A DNA stretch of 64,000 nt from positions 29,041,513 to 29,105,512 of the forward strand of contig CM043968.1 in the NCBI GenBank assembly GCA_014529385.2, written 5' to 3'. Below are positions 35,549 to 46,724 of this stretch, in pieces. The number at the start of each line of letters is the position of its first letter. Position 1 is the first letter of the stretch. The notes under the pieces are model-generated. The model saw only the letters and a list, made by a program, of their open reading frames with translations. It was not told the DNA's origin and searched no databases. The position numbers and the translations under genes are program-made. This DNA is from Adiantum capillus-veneris (taxonomy: Eukaryota > Streptophyta > Polypodiopsida > Polypodiales > Pteridaceae).

Positions 35549-37303
35549 CTGCAAAACAGAATGCTCTCGTAATTTACTTACCAAAACAACCAAGATGCAT
35601 GGAAGAACACATGCAATAGCAAAAAATTATTGAAAGAGTACCAAAATAGAACAAAACAGTACCCAACAGGCACCAAAACAGTACCAAAATTGACTGCTAG
35701 CAAGGAATAACACATGCAGTACCAAAATATTATTGCAACAGTTACAAAATAGAACCAAGACATTTCCAAATCAAACAATTAGCAAAGAAAACATTATTAG
35801 AAGAAAATACCAATGTAGTATCAAGGTACTAGAAATACTAGACGTACCAAAAGTACCTAAAGTACCAAAAAGTACCAAAAGTACCTAAAGTACCAAAAGT
35901 TTCAACAGTACCAGAGCAGTTTCAAGCACCAAAAGTACCCAAGTCATACTCAACATTACAGACAATAACTAGAAAGTACCAAAATAAGTAATCAGACTAC
36001 CCAAAGAGCGGATTGTGCCACATAGCACCCAAGGCAAATTTGTAAACTATATGAGTACCAAAATTCTCAAGGCAGTGCCAAAATGGTCAAAGAGAGAACC
36101 AAATAAAATAAATAAGCACAAAAGGTTACAAGGAAAGTACCAAAAGTACCAAAATAGGTTGAAGTACCAACTGTTTCAACAATACCAAATCAGTATCAAG
36201 CACCAAAAGTACCCAAGTCATACTCACCATTACAGTATAAGACTGTAACTAGAAAGTACCAAAATAAGTAATCAGACTACCCAATGAACAGATAAGCACC
36301 CAGAGTACCAAAGATTGTGCCACATAGCACCCAAGGCAAATCTTAGACTATATGAGTACCAAAAATTCTCAAGGCAGTACCAAAATGGTCAAAGAGAGAA
36401 CCAAATAATATAAAGAAGCACAAAAGGTTACAAGGGAAGTACCAAAAGTACCAAAATAGGTTGAAGTACCAAATGTTTCAAGAGTACCAAAGCAGTATCA
36501 AGCACCAAAAGTACCCAAGTCAAACTCAACATTACAGTATAAGAATGTAACTAGAAAGTTCCAAAATAAGTAATAAGAGTACCCAATGAATAGAAAAGCA
36601 CCCAGAGTGCCAACGATTGTGCCACATAGCACCCAAGACAATATCTGTAAACAATATGAGTACCAAAAATTCTCAGGCCAATACCAGAATGATCGAAGAG
36701 AGAACTAATTAAAATAACTAAGCACCAAAAGGTTACAAGGGAAGTACGAACATAGCAGTCAGTGTTCGATTAAATACCCAAATCAGTTTAAAAAGTACCA
36801 AAACAGTCCAAAAATAAGCAAACCACTTAAAAAAAAAAACTGGAAAGTACCAAGACATTTAAAGAAGATACCAAAGCACTAAGAAGCATGTACCATAGCA
36901 GTCCCAAAATAGAATTGAAAAAGACCAAATGATCTGAAAAGCACCAAAAGTACCATGGATTGTGCCATTATAGAATCCAAAACAAAACAAATAGTATAGT
37001 GTAAGACTCAAAAATTAGAAACAAGGAAGTACCAATATAGTACCAAGTAGTTCAAATGAGTACCAAATGAAATGAAGCAACAGCATAAAGTACTAAGGAA
37101 AGTTCCAGCACTACCCTTAGTGTTAAATAAAAGTACCAAAACAGTTAGAGAGAGTACCAAACCAGTCCAAGATAATACTAAAACCCATAAAAATGTCAGC
37201 AAATAAACCAGTCAAGAGGTGAAACATGCCAAATCACCAAACCTTGTGCAGAATAAAAACTTTCAACAGTCGTACACAATGCAATTAGCCAAAAATAGAA
37301 TAC
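35549..37303 (-). repeat. Accessory-gene intron made of GTACCAAA repeats
   Basis: The sequence between donor GTATTC (37303) and acceptor ...TTTTGCAG (35549) is packed with GTACCAAAA/GTACCCAAG on the plus strand, i.e. TTTTGGTAC on the coding strand. Larger units of about 300-350 bp also recur: TATCAAGCACCAAAAGTACCCAAG at about 36,190 and 36,500, with a related unit near 35,920. Confidence 0.88.
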
Positions 37304-38142
37304 CTCCTGCTGTTCAACCTCAGCTAGGAGCTTCTTGATATTTTGGGAAACCCCGTGCCGTCGTAACAAGCACCGACTTGCTCCCAACTCAGCCTCCACC
37401 TCTCTGATCTCTTCATCAGGGATAGGTATTTGCTGCCGTAGCGCACCGATGCATGCCTCCAGGGTATCAATATCCTCCATCAAACTTTTCGCCACGCCCT
37501 CTTTACCCTAATATACCAATAGCTGGTCCTTGTTTGCTTGAATAGAGGCCTTCAGGTCTGTTAGTTTTGATGACCTTGGATGTGATACCTGCTTTTGGAG
37601 TCTTTGGAGCAATGCCTCTAAGTCAGGTAGGTAGTCAACCACTGCCCCTCTGACACCTTGCTCTGGTTTTATGCAGATGTTGCTGCCACTTTGAGTCATG
37701 CGGGCCTTCTTAACTGACTGCGGGAAAGTTCCAGGGGAGGAAGCATTTTGCTTCCTCCATGTCTCAACTTTACGGTCAAGACCACCAGTCCTAAATGATA
37801 TCATCTGCAACACTCCTTTCCCAAACCGGGCCCATGCTATTGTATGTCCTGTTGGGTCTTTTCTCGCTGCATCACATTTCTCGAACACATAACCCTTAGC
37901 AAATTTGGTGGTCAGTTCACCGCATGAAGGGGGTCCCTGATAAACTTTGGAGAATAGAAATCTGCAGTCATCCACCAGATGTGGCTGCAAATGATTTAAA
38001 TACCACTGCTCGGATGGAAAGTCCTCATCAGTCAGGTCCTTAGGGAGTTTGCCTTCTAGACTAAGGCCATACTCCTCATGCACGTCCTCTGCTGTATAAC
38101 AGAACCTGGTTTGTTGAGGGTACTCCTCCATTTTATTCTTAC
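37304..38142 (-). pseudogene. Accessory gene: coiled-coil exon
   Basis: The frame opens KNKMEEYPQQTRFCYTAEDV and ends EVEQQE at a GT donor, 279 codons in one frame with a single stop (37510-37508) between DQLLVY and GKEGVAKS. The second half is rich in Leu/Glu/Gln heptads (LEALLQRLQKQV, LRQQIPIPDEEIREVEAEL), so a coiled coil is likely. A globular N-terminal part contains SEQWYLNHLQPHLVDDC and FAKGYVFEKCDAARK. I recognise no enzyme motif. Confidence 0.6.
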
Positions 38143-38621
38143 CTGAAATGTCAAACAAATCACAAATTATTGTGAAACAAACAAAGTACCACATTTGTTA
38201 CTGTACATTTAATAACTAATAACTAATGTGTTTACAATATGATTTATCCATACTCTATTTCCATGAAACTTCAACAATAGTCTGCAATAACTTCAGTTTT
38301 AATCCTTAGCATATGATATACAAAGCTCTAACATAAAGCAGGGAAACTATAGAATCATGTACATTGTCTTAGCTAAACCTTTCTATCCACAAACATTGAA
38401 GCTCCACAACCACTTTTCTAGAATATCCTAGAAAAATACACTTAATATTATAGAGCAAGCTGGATAATTAGCATGGTCCAAGTCAATTTTCTCATTTTTC
38501 TCTCATATGCATATGGATTACAAATGCGATGCTCCAAGGTATCAAATTTTACACTGAACATTTAAATTCAAAATTTTACACCATCTAATTAACACAAGCC
38601 TGATTCCAATGAATAGCTTAC

Positions 38622-38900
38622 CACGTCTTGACTTGTTGACAGATTTTGATTCATCCTCATCGACACGGTGTGAGGTCCGTTTTCGGAGTCGATTTCAGAA
38701 GCCTTGAACTATTTTGCACTAGCCCTTGTGTTGGGACTGCTTTTGTTCTCTAGCTCTGTTTGTTGAGAGGCAGGGGTGGAAGAACCTTAGTTGTTGCTTC
38801 TCCCATGGGTGGGCATTCCCTCCTTGGCCTTCCCTTTCTGTTTGCATGTTGAAGGTGACGCTCTGCTGGCAGCAGCTCCCTTGGCCTTTGGGGTCCTCAT
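38622..38900 (-). pseudogene. Accessory gene: first exon, basic N-terminus
   Basis: ATG 38900 begins MRTPKAKGAAASRA, a Lys/Arg/Ala-rich N-terminus. The exon ends in the frame KSRRG at donor GTAAGC, and the intron 38621-38143 joins in phase to the next exon. Stops (for example 38789-38787) and one frameshift disrupt it. A (CT)n tract on the coding strand (38,960-38,939) lies about 40 bp upstream of the ATG, as for the transposase gene. Confidence 0.5.
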
Positions 38901-39216
38901 GGTGGGAGAACTCACACGATAGCAGCTCTGCTACATGCTGAGAGAGAGAGAGAGAGAGAGCAGCTTTGCTACGAGTCTGAGGGGGGAGAGAGAGAGCCCA
39001 AGCGCTGACAGAAAGCGCTCAATTGAAATGGACGTAGTTCGGACCACTAAATCCACTAATTACACCACTACTCTCACACGGGATGGCCCATTGTGAAACT
39101 GCACGACTTGTATTTTTGAGATACAATTATAGCTAAAAAATAAAAATCCCAAAACTTTTGGGCCTCAAAACTTTCCCTCCAAAGGACCAAACAGGTGGAA
39201 AAAAAATTGCCCCTTT

Positions 39217-39246
39217 TTTTGTACCACCATCCTTTGCTTTCAGCCA
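39217..39246 (-). repeat. Right terminal inverted repeat
   Basis: TTTTGTACCACCATCCTTTG continuing to CTTTCAGCCA is the inverted partner of 28639-28668. Gypsy 1 leader sequence resumes just after it (TTTACACCTAAACGTTG). Confidence 0.85.
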
Positions 39247-39279
39247 CCCAAAAAAAATTTACACCTAAACGTTGTTAGA

Positions 39280-39812
39280 ATGGCTGACAATAGTAAAGAG
39301 AGTGAAATTAATGTTGATATATTTGATTTTGCTAATGAGCAGGCTACTAATGATGCCTGTATGCTTGTTAACTACCTTGTTTCTAGGCTTCAAAAAAAGC
39401 CATGGGTAATCCATCCGTCCAAAGTGAAGTGCAACGGAAGCTTCGTGCTCATGGGATTCTCCAAACTCCTCACCATGATGAGAGAGTACTAGGAAGCCTC
39501 CTTGTGAGACTCCCAAAAGAGGCCTCTCTCCGATTTGGGAAGAAGAAGAGGATCCATACAAAGGCTAAAAAATTTTCTTCTTGATGATGCATCTCCTTCT
39601 CAAAGGAGAATTCAAGAGCCCCCACCGAAGGAACGAGAAAGAAGTGAGTCTCATGCCACCTCAACAGAGATGGATCCACGAAGACGAGGGGCTAAATACA
39701 CTCCATCACCTCCTAAACAGAGAATACCATCACACTTGTCCACACCATAATTCAAAGAGGGATGACAAAAAGCAAGAGAAGAAAAAGGCAAGAAAGAGGA
39801 TACCTTCTTCAT
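39280..39812 (+). pseudogene. Gypsy 1 gag, N-terminal fragment
   Basis: ATG 39280 starts MADNSKESEINVDIFDFANE, collinear with the gypsy 2 gag. A two-base insertion after SRLQ shifts the frame, and further indels break it. Homology to gypsy 2 runs to about 39,812 (through the Lys/Ser-rich basic linker) and then stops abruptly. This copy preserves the start codon that gypsy 2 has lost. Confidence 0.85.
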
Positions 39813-41015
39813 TATTAAGGGAATGGGGTCTAAGGGGGCCTCTTTATTTGCCATGGGATTAAAAAGGAGATTATGGAAGGGGCAAATGGGTGGATGCCAT
39901 GTGGATTGAAATGGTGGGTATGGCAGGGCCTAAAAGTAAGTGGTCAAACTTGTACTCTTTTATAAAATACAAAGAGAAAATCTCTTATAAATTCAAAAAA
40001 ATGAACTTTTCTCTAAATAGTTGAGTAAAAACCAATCCTTTCTCTCTCTAATGGCTGCCAGTTTCTCCCCTCCTCTCTCCTAAAAGGGGTCCCCTCCAAA
40101 AATGTGCTGATCATTCCCTCCCTCTCTCTCTATTGTACCATCTCTCACTTCTCTTCACTTCACCTTGTTTCTCTTTCCTTCCTTTCAGTTTTCCCTCCCA
40201 AAAGCTCTGCAGCAGAAGTTTGAACCTCCTTTCCCTCCTCAAGCTTACTACATTCTTGAGGGCTGCATTCTCCTAAAACTAAAGTTCTCCTTTACTCCAT
40301 GGGCTTCACTAAACACCTCTAGCTAAAGCTGAAGTCTACAACATATCCTTATGCTACATCATCCCTCTTTCTTTCCTCAACAGGTTTCTTGCTCCTTCTC
40401 CATTAAGCTCTCTAGAGAGGATCTACTTCCCTCTGAAGCTTTGAAACATTTCTTCCACATTAAGCCAACAAGCAGGTGGAGCAGTATAGCAGTAAGTGGC
40501 ATCCTTCACCTTTGTGTACCATCAAGATTCTTGCTCTTTATACAATTGAGAACATGGATGTGCAATCATAAGGGTTTGTGTGAAGGTTGTGCCACTATTT
40601 CCCATGGCATCATTAGGTACTCGATGACCTAGGAATTTTATGCAGCAATGTACAAGACGCCAATGGATATTGGGTGACGATGGAGTTACAATGAATGATG
40701 TGGGTGACAATGGAGACCAACTCAAGAGGTGCACACAAGGTTTCAAGGAGACACATGGCTTCTCGAGCACACCATTGGAAGGGAAGAATCATGGAGTTCA
40801 AGCAAACACAAGATGGTAAGAGGCTTGCGAAGGTGCATCATGTGTATGTTGCTTCACAACTGAAGCTAGAGACAGCAGTGGCTCCATCGAGGTTTCCTGC
40901 AAATTGTAAATTTTACTCCTCTTGCAAGTTTTTTGGTTATCTATTTAGTATTTCTGCCTTGTGTGTTGCTTTTGATGACTATAAGATTTCCGTTGCTTTT
41001 TGTTCATGTTTACAG
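39813..41015 (+). other. Left part of an unclassified block inside gypsy 1
   Basis: Sequence unrelated to gypsy begins GGGAATGGGGTCTAAGGGG. It has pyrimidine-rich promoter-like stretches (40,020-40,200) but no recognised gene before 41 kb. Several ORFs of 60-110 codons lack motifs. Confidence 0.4.
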
Positions 41016-41858
41016 ATGTTTTCCCATCCAATTTTGTAGAGTCCTTCGCTAGAACTTTTCAGGCCATCCACACTGAGCTTGGCAAATTGCTCTATGCTGG
41101 TTGTCAGTCCTTTGAGCTTGCCTCACGTGACATTTTTTTTAATGATCATACTTATGTCACACCTAGGCGAAATGGATATGGTAATCTATCTCTGGTTCAC
41201 TCGCCAACCGTGGAGAGTTTGGAATGGCCTAAGCCAGATAGTGCCTTGATCGCAGCAACCAAAAGGAAAATTGAGGTGGATGTGCAAGCAGCAAATGAAG
41301 TGCACCTATGGTTCCCATAAAGCCACGGTAACATGGTTTATGTCTCTTCATGTGTTAGTGTTTATATTTCGACTTCAAAGTGTTCACAGGACACCAACAA
41401 TGTGGACTTGCAAAGGGGGAAGTGCGATCAACGGATTTCTTGTAGCTGGATGGGAAACTAAGGTGGTTAACCACTAGGGAGATAGAATGAAGTGCTTTGT
41501 AGTTGTTGACAAGGTGGTGTTCGGATACCATATTGCGAAGAAAAGCTTGTCGATGGTCTTTCTCTATAGAAGATGGAAGCTGACCATGGGAGAATGGGAG
41601 GAACTAGACTCTGAGGTTGCTGCTAGAGAATCAATTGACCTGCAAATACATCTCCATGAAAATGCAGTGCACCACATTACAGTGAACAATGATTGGAATC
41701 TTAGTCACTTTCACGAGTATCTTAATCTTAGATATACCTTGCCCAAGCAATATCTCTTTGTAATCAATAAAAAGATTGTTCGCTCCAGGAAAGAGAAGAG
41801 CTTTCTGTGTGAGAACATTCCGTTTCCGCGATATATGTTTATAAAAGCTTGTACCTGA
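41016..41858 (+). pseudogene. Unknown gene in the unclassified block
   Basis: After an acceptor-like GTTCATGTTTACAG, a frame starting MFSHPILVESFARTF-like sequence runs to 41320 and includes SLVHSPTVESLEWPKPDS. After a frame change a second stretch (41487-41858) reads MKCFVVVDKVVFGYHIAKK ... and ends PFPRYMFIKACT. Composition suggests a real but decayed protein. I recognise no domain or catalytic motif and cannot propose a function. Confidence 0.4.
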
Positions 41859-42178
41859 CATGGATTTTGTCCACATTAATACATACGGTGTTTTGAATCT
41901 CGCTTCTGCGCATACTTGTTTATTCTCAGCTTGTTCAAGTTTTCGATTGAAACGTGCAATTTATTTGTTGTGGAGCACAAATGTTTTCAATGTTGGTGTC
42001 TTTCAATGCTTTGTCGCGTGATTTTGTTTAAAATTAAATTTATTTTGACATTAATTTAAGTGCTTTTAAAAAAGCGACTTTGGGTATATAAGTGACTTTC
42101 TAGTTTTTAAACTTCATTTCTCACATTCACAAAACTCTAGCTCTAAGCTCTCTTCGCATCTTCTCCGCAAATTAACCC
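41859..42178 (+). promoter_or_regulatory. Promoter-like region with TATA box
   Basis: GGTATATAAG at about 42,083-42,092 lies about 90 bp before ATG 42179, with a CA/CT-rich leader (CTCTAAGCTCTCTTCGCATC). This is a typical plant core promoter layout for the interrupted gene that follows. Confidence 0.5.
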
Positions 42179-42757
42179 ATGGCAACATCTGCTGATGCAC
42201 TTCTCACACAATTAGAAAAGGTAGGACTTGCAGATTGAGCACATGAACTACTTAGTGTGTTCGAGGGACAATTGACATGCACGCCACTACCAACCTTCAT
42301 GCAGAGGCATTCAAAAGCTTTCTTGACTACATGGCGCAGCACATGGAGGAATATGCCATAATCTTTGAGGGATCCGACACTTCGTGGTTGCCAGTGGATT
42401 TCTTGAAGCATCTCTATGCGGCTGACAAAAACTTCCAGTTTTGCTTGTTGAGGTTTATTAAAGGCCTCACAGAAGGGGACTTCAAGATAGAGGATGAGGA
42501 TGATCTCATGGATTTGGGCATGGGGTGCATAGGCACCCAACTTATTTCATGGGACATGGTTCTGGCATTAATTGTGCTTGAGGGCATGGACTAGAAAATC
42601 AAAGGAAAAGGTCAACCAAAGACCTCCTGTGACCATTGTGGAGGAATAAAATGAAGTTATTGAAGAGATAGATGAGCAGGCCGAAGCATCTATGGCACTC
42701 ATACTCATGCAAGATCCCATTGCCACTGAGGAGGAAGATCGAATGATAGAGGGAGAT
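42179..42757 (+). pseudogene. Unknown gene, 5' part, split by gypsy 2
   Basis: ATG 42179 begins MATSADALLTQLEKVGLAD and then hits a stop. A shifted frame (from about 42,277) reads MAQHMEEYAIIFEGSDTSW and FCLLRFIKGLTEGDFKIE. The first frame resumes as NEVIEEIDEQAEASMAL and RMIEGD up to the insertion point. Across the gypsy 2 insertion it continues in frame at 51508. The product is acidic and helical. I do not recognise the family. Confidence 0.45.
42753..42757 (+). repeat. Target-site duplication GAGAT (left) of gypsy 2
   Basis: These five bases directly before the LTR are repeated exactly at 51503-51507 after the other LTR. Confidence 0.92.
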
Positions 42758-44288
42758 TGTCATAATAATCAATATCTAATTCTCCTAAATGATTTTCTCA
42801 TATTAAACTGATCATTTAATGTGGGGAAGTGCCAGGGGAGAAAAAGCTAGAATATTGGTTAAACTAGCAGACCAGCCATAGTAGGGATCCAAAGGGGGTG
42901 CAACAATGGGCTAAAAATACCCTAAGGTTCAGCCCATTAAGACTTCCAAAATGCTAAGGTTCCAAAATTCAAAGGTTATGTCCAAAGGTCAAACCTAGGG
43001 GAATTGGATGCTTTGTGTGTGTGAAACAAAGTCTTTGCATATCCCTACATGGGAGGGGGCGAGCCCTTCTTCTAGGGTATGAGAGAGAAAGTCACACACA
43101 CACACACAGGCTTCCTTTACACACAGGGAATTAGGGACACATGTCAGCTCCCTAGCCCAGATGCCCACACGGTGTGCCCAATTCCTATTGGATGGCCTTG
43201 GAGGTGGACCAATGAGAATTAGGCTAGAGTAAATCTAGTTTATTTAATTTAAAAACACTTAATAAAAGAACCAATGAGAAATAAGTCTCCTAGAAGACTA
43301 TTGGACAGTTTCCCAAGGGGTCCAATGAGCATTCAAGAGCCCAATGGCTTGCATGATTCCTATTGGCCAGGAGGCAAAGGGGTCCAATGAGAGTTTAGTT
43401 TAATTATTAAATTACCTAAAGCTCCCACAAAAGGGGAAAGGGGGACACATGTCAGAAGGCTATCACTTATGCTCCTTAATGGTCATTGGCTTGACTTGGG
43501 GAGGGCCAATAAGGCTGGAGCAAGAGCAAATAGCAAGAGGGCTCGCCCAAGAGAGAGAGGGGGCTGATTTTTGCAAGGCATTATCACACACACACTCACA
43601 CAATCTCATGTGTGAAGAAAGAGAAGACTATCTCTTCCCAAGCTTTAATGGAGAGCTCATCACCTACTCCAAGCTTGTGAGATAGAAGCCTACATCGACA
43701 CACTCTTGGCTTGTGGATGCAAATCCAACCAAGAGCCAAGCTTCAATGCATGCTCATCTCCTCTACCAAGCTAATTACTAAGCTAAAGCTATGCTAATAT
43801 GAGTGATTATGTGAGGAGATATACATCTTTCTCGTAAGATACTCCTTCTTCCTCTCAATCTACTCTCATACCCTGCTAGCTCTCACCATCTTCGAAGGTG
43901 TGTGAGGTCTTGGGTCTGAGAACGGGGATAATTAAAGTTGTGTTTACTAAGTGTTCTGCTTAGTGCATGAAGCTTTCATCTTCATTGCACTAGCTAGTCT
44001 TGAAGGAACACAAAGAATTGTATTGTACAATGTCTCTCTTGATGGGAGAAACCATAATACAAAGCCTTTTGGAGGGGGGAAAATCCGGTCCTCAACTGTT
44101 GTCAATAGCTTAATTTCTCTCTCTTTTGAAAGTATTGTTGATGCTATCTAACTAGGTGTTATGCTTTTTGTTGCTCTCTCCACCCAAGCACTCTTGTAAT
44201 TCTCATTAGGAATCTATTCTAATGAAATGCCCACTATGTTCATGCTAATTTCCGCTACACATAAGTTTTTAAACCATTAAATGTTACA
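42758..44288 (+). mobile_element. Gypsy 2, 5' LTR
   Basis: This 1531-bp LTR starts TGTCATAATAATCAATATC and ends AAACCATTAAATGTTACA. It includes a short CA tract (about 43,093-43,109) and eleven CCAAT/ATTGG motifs between 43178 and 43510. Confidence 0.95.
43178..43510 (+). promoter_or_regulatory. Array of CCAAT boxes in the LTR
   Basis: Eleven CCAAT or ATTGG pentamers lie in 333 bp, many in the context GGTCCAATGAG or CCTATTGG. The set is largely kept in every LTR copy of the family. CCAAT is the binding site of NF-Y factors. A role in U3 transcription is inferred. Confidence 0.5.
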
Positions 44289-44289
44289 T

Positions 44290-44301
44290 TGGTATCAAAG
44301 C
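44290..44301 (+). other. Gypsy 2 primer-binding site
   Basis: TGGTATCAAAGC one base after the LTR end matches the initiator tRNA-Met complement, with one change (A for G) from the gypsy 1 copy. Confidence 0.88.
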
Positions 44302-44705
44302 ACAAGGTTTCTCTTTTCTTGCTCAAGAAGGGAGGTCCTCAAGCTAGCTATAAATGGTTGGTATTATTAATTGCCTGTGAGTAAGTAGAATAGGGAATTT
44401 TCAGCCTTGCAGTGCGCCTGCCTTCGTGCAGTTAATGGGGCATCACCATCGAGAGCTATGGTCTTAATAGTGGAGTCCTACGGGGCTTGCCTACGGCTTA
44501 ACCACTATTGAGCTATTAGAAGCTTGACAGGAGCCGGTGCTATTTTGGTGTCGAAAGACCCTCTCTTCTATTCCTTGCAATTAATGGTATTCGAGCCGTG
44601 GGTACAGTAGCTTGAGTGCTTTTTCTAAAGGGGTAAAGAGGAGTAACAACTAGGGCTTGAAGTGCCAAAGTACACCTAAAAAGTTTACACCTAAAAGTTG
44701 TTAGA
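44302..44705 (+). mobile_element. Gypsy 2 untranslated leader
   Basis: About 400 bp without a gene precede gag. It is collinear with the gypsy 1 leader and gives the reference for locating the DNA transposon insertion point. Confidence 0.8.
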
Positions 44706-46724
44706 AGGGCTGACAATAGTAAAGAGAGTGAAATTAATGTTGATAACTTTGATTTTGCTCATGAGCAAGCTACTAATGATGCTGCAATGCTTGTTAACTA
44801 TCTTATTTCTAGGCTTCAACAAGCCATGGGCAATCCATCTCTCCAAAGCGAAGTGCAACAGCAGCTCCGTGCTCACAGGATTCTCCAAGCTCATCACCAT
44901 GACGAGAGAACACCTAGGAAGCCTCCTTGTGAGACTACCAAAAGAGGTCACTCTCCGATTCGGGAAGAAGAAGAGAATCCGTACGAAGGGCTCAAGAATT
45001 TACTTCTTGATGATGCATCTCCTTCAAGGAGAACTCAAGATCCTCCACCGAAGGAACGAGAAAGAATGGAGTCTCCCACCACCTCGATGGAGATGGCTCC
45101 ACGAAGACGGCGGGCTAAACGTTGGCCATCACCACCAAAGCGGAGAAGACCATCGCACTCTTCTCCACGCCATAATTCAAATAGGGATGATAAAAAGCAA
45201 GAGAAGAAAAAGGCGAGAAAGAGGACACCCTCTTCTCCATCTTCTTCATCCTCTCCCTCTTATGAAAGTGACGGTGAAGACAAAGAAGATCAAGACAAGA
45301 AAAAGGCGAGAAAGAGGTCACCCTCTTCTCCACCTTCTTCAAATTCTTCACCTTCTGAAGAAAGTGATGGTGCAACCTTTGAACCATCAAAAAGAAGAGG
45401 CCATAGGAAATCCTATGCCGCATGGAAGAGGTCATCCAAGCTGAAGAAATTCAAAGAGGGAGGGAAGAGCATCTCTTTCCTTACCTATGATGGTACCTTT
45501 GGTGCTACGAACAAAGTCTTGGCCTTTATACAGCAATTTGATGCGGCGTTTGGAGATGAGGGCTTCACGGAGTCCTCTAAGCTATGCCATGTAGCTATGC
45601 ACTTTCAAAAGTCTGCCAGGCAATGGTGGTCTAGCCTACGAGCCAACGGTGAAGCTCCACGAACATGGAAAGCTTTAAGAGCTTCCATTGTGAAGCAGTT
45701 TTTGGCCACTGATGCCAAAGACAAAGTACTCACCGAATGGCGAAGCTTAAAGCTCTCTCCCAATGAATCGATCCACAAATATGTAGACAAGTTTTGGGAC
45801 CTACAACTCAAAGCCACTGTCTTCAAAAAGTTGGATTTTGGAGAGCAAAAGCAACAATTTTGTGCGGGATTAACCGAAGAAATGGCGGAGTATGTCAACT
45901 CCCAAAGGCCACGTACCATATCGACGGTAATACACCATACTATGGTGGCCTCACGAATCAATTTCCAAACAGGGGCTAAAAGAAATAATAAGCCCCCGGG
46001 AAACAAGGGTTCCAATGAGCGTAAGGGGAAGGACAATGTCCAAAAGTCTCCTAAGGGCAACTCCAACAAAGCTAAAGAGAAGGGAGTTTACAAAGGTAAG
46101 AACAAACTCTCTCCTGAAGGGCTTGAGCGTTATCGCAAGGATAATTGGTGTTTCAAGTGCGGCGAACAAGGGCATGCGTACCGCGCTTGTCCCCAAAAGA
46201 ACAACCGCCAAGACCCTCCTAGAGTCTTGGTTGAAATCCAAGAGGAGGAGACTCACCAAACTCATCACAAAGGATCTCCTCTATGCCATGATTGGGGAAA
46301 GGTAAGAGAACATGATGCTTTTATTCTCTTTGACCCTGGTTCTACTCACAATTTTATATCTATAGAGTTGGCCACCAAGCTAGGCATACAATCCTATGAG
46401 ATGGGAGATGTCCTACCTGCAGACAGTGCCTTCAAGGGGCAAGAAGCTTCAGTCACTCCCTTAATCGGGAAATTGAGGCTTCATGTCCAAAGCTATGTGG
46501 ACAAAGAGGACTTCTTTATCTCTCCTCTCAAGCATGAGGATGTAATCCTAGGGGCACCATGGTTTGACCGCCTGGCTGCCGATGTTAAATTTCCTGAAAG
46601 GAGAATCTCCTTTAAGTTAAGGGAAAAAGACATGTATATAGATGCTAAGGAAATGGGTAACACTATCCCCATTGTACATACACTAGCTTTCAACACGTCA
46701 ATAAAGAGCTCTATTTCTGTGTAA
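44706..46724 (+). pseudogene. Gypsy 2 gag-protease
   Basis: One open frame runs from the ancestral start position 44706, where ATG has become AGG, to a TAA at 46722-46724. The first remaining Met is at 44787. Order: a Ser/Lys/Arg-rich N-terminal third, a retrotransposon Gag domain (FIQQFDAAFGDEGF, MHFQKSARQWWSSLR, KYVDKFWDLQLKA), a zinc knuckle CFKCGEQGHAYRAC, then an aspartic protease with FDPGSTHNFI (DPG in place of the usual DTG/DSG) and VILGAPWFD. Gag packages RNA and the protease matures the polyprotein. The same frame continues into pol beyond the stop. Confidence 0.9.

Larger units (their letters stand above)
28639..39246. mobile_element. 10.6-kb TIR DNA transposon with two convergent genes
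   Basis: Alignment of the flanks with the intact gypsy 2 leader shows a foreign block. Its ends are inverted repeats of about 30 bp: TGGCTGAAAGGAAGGGATGG at 28639, and at 39217-39246 a sequence whose complement begins TGGCTGAAAGCAAAGGATGG. Both arms continue TGGTACAAAA. Inside are a transposase-like gene on the plus strand and a multi-exon accessory gene on the minus strand. A 2-3 bp target duplication (AC or CAC) is possible but ambiguous. I cannot assign the superfamily from the termini. Both genes carry stops, so this copy is probably dead. Confidence 0.85.

Noticed and set aside
44698-45444. 248-codon ORF overlapping the gypsy 2 gag in another frame
   Set aside because: It is Arg/Lys/His-rich because of the Ser/Lys-rich gag linker. 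The true gag frame continues into the zinc knuckle and protease.
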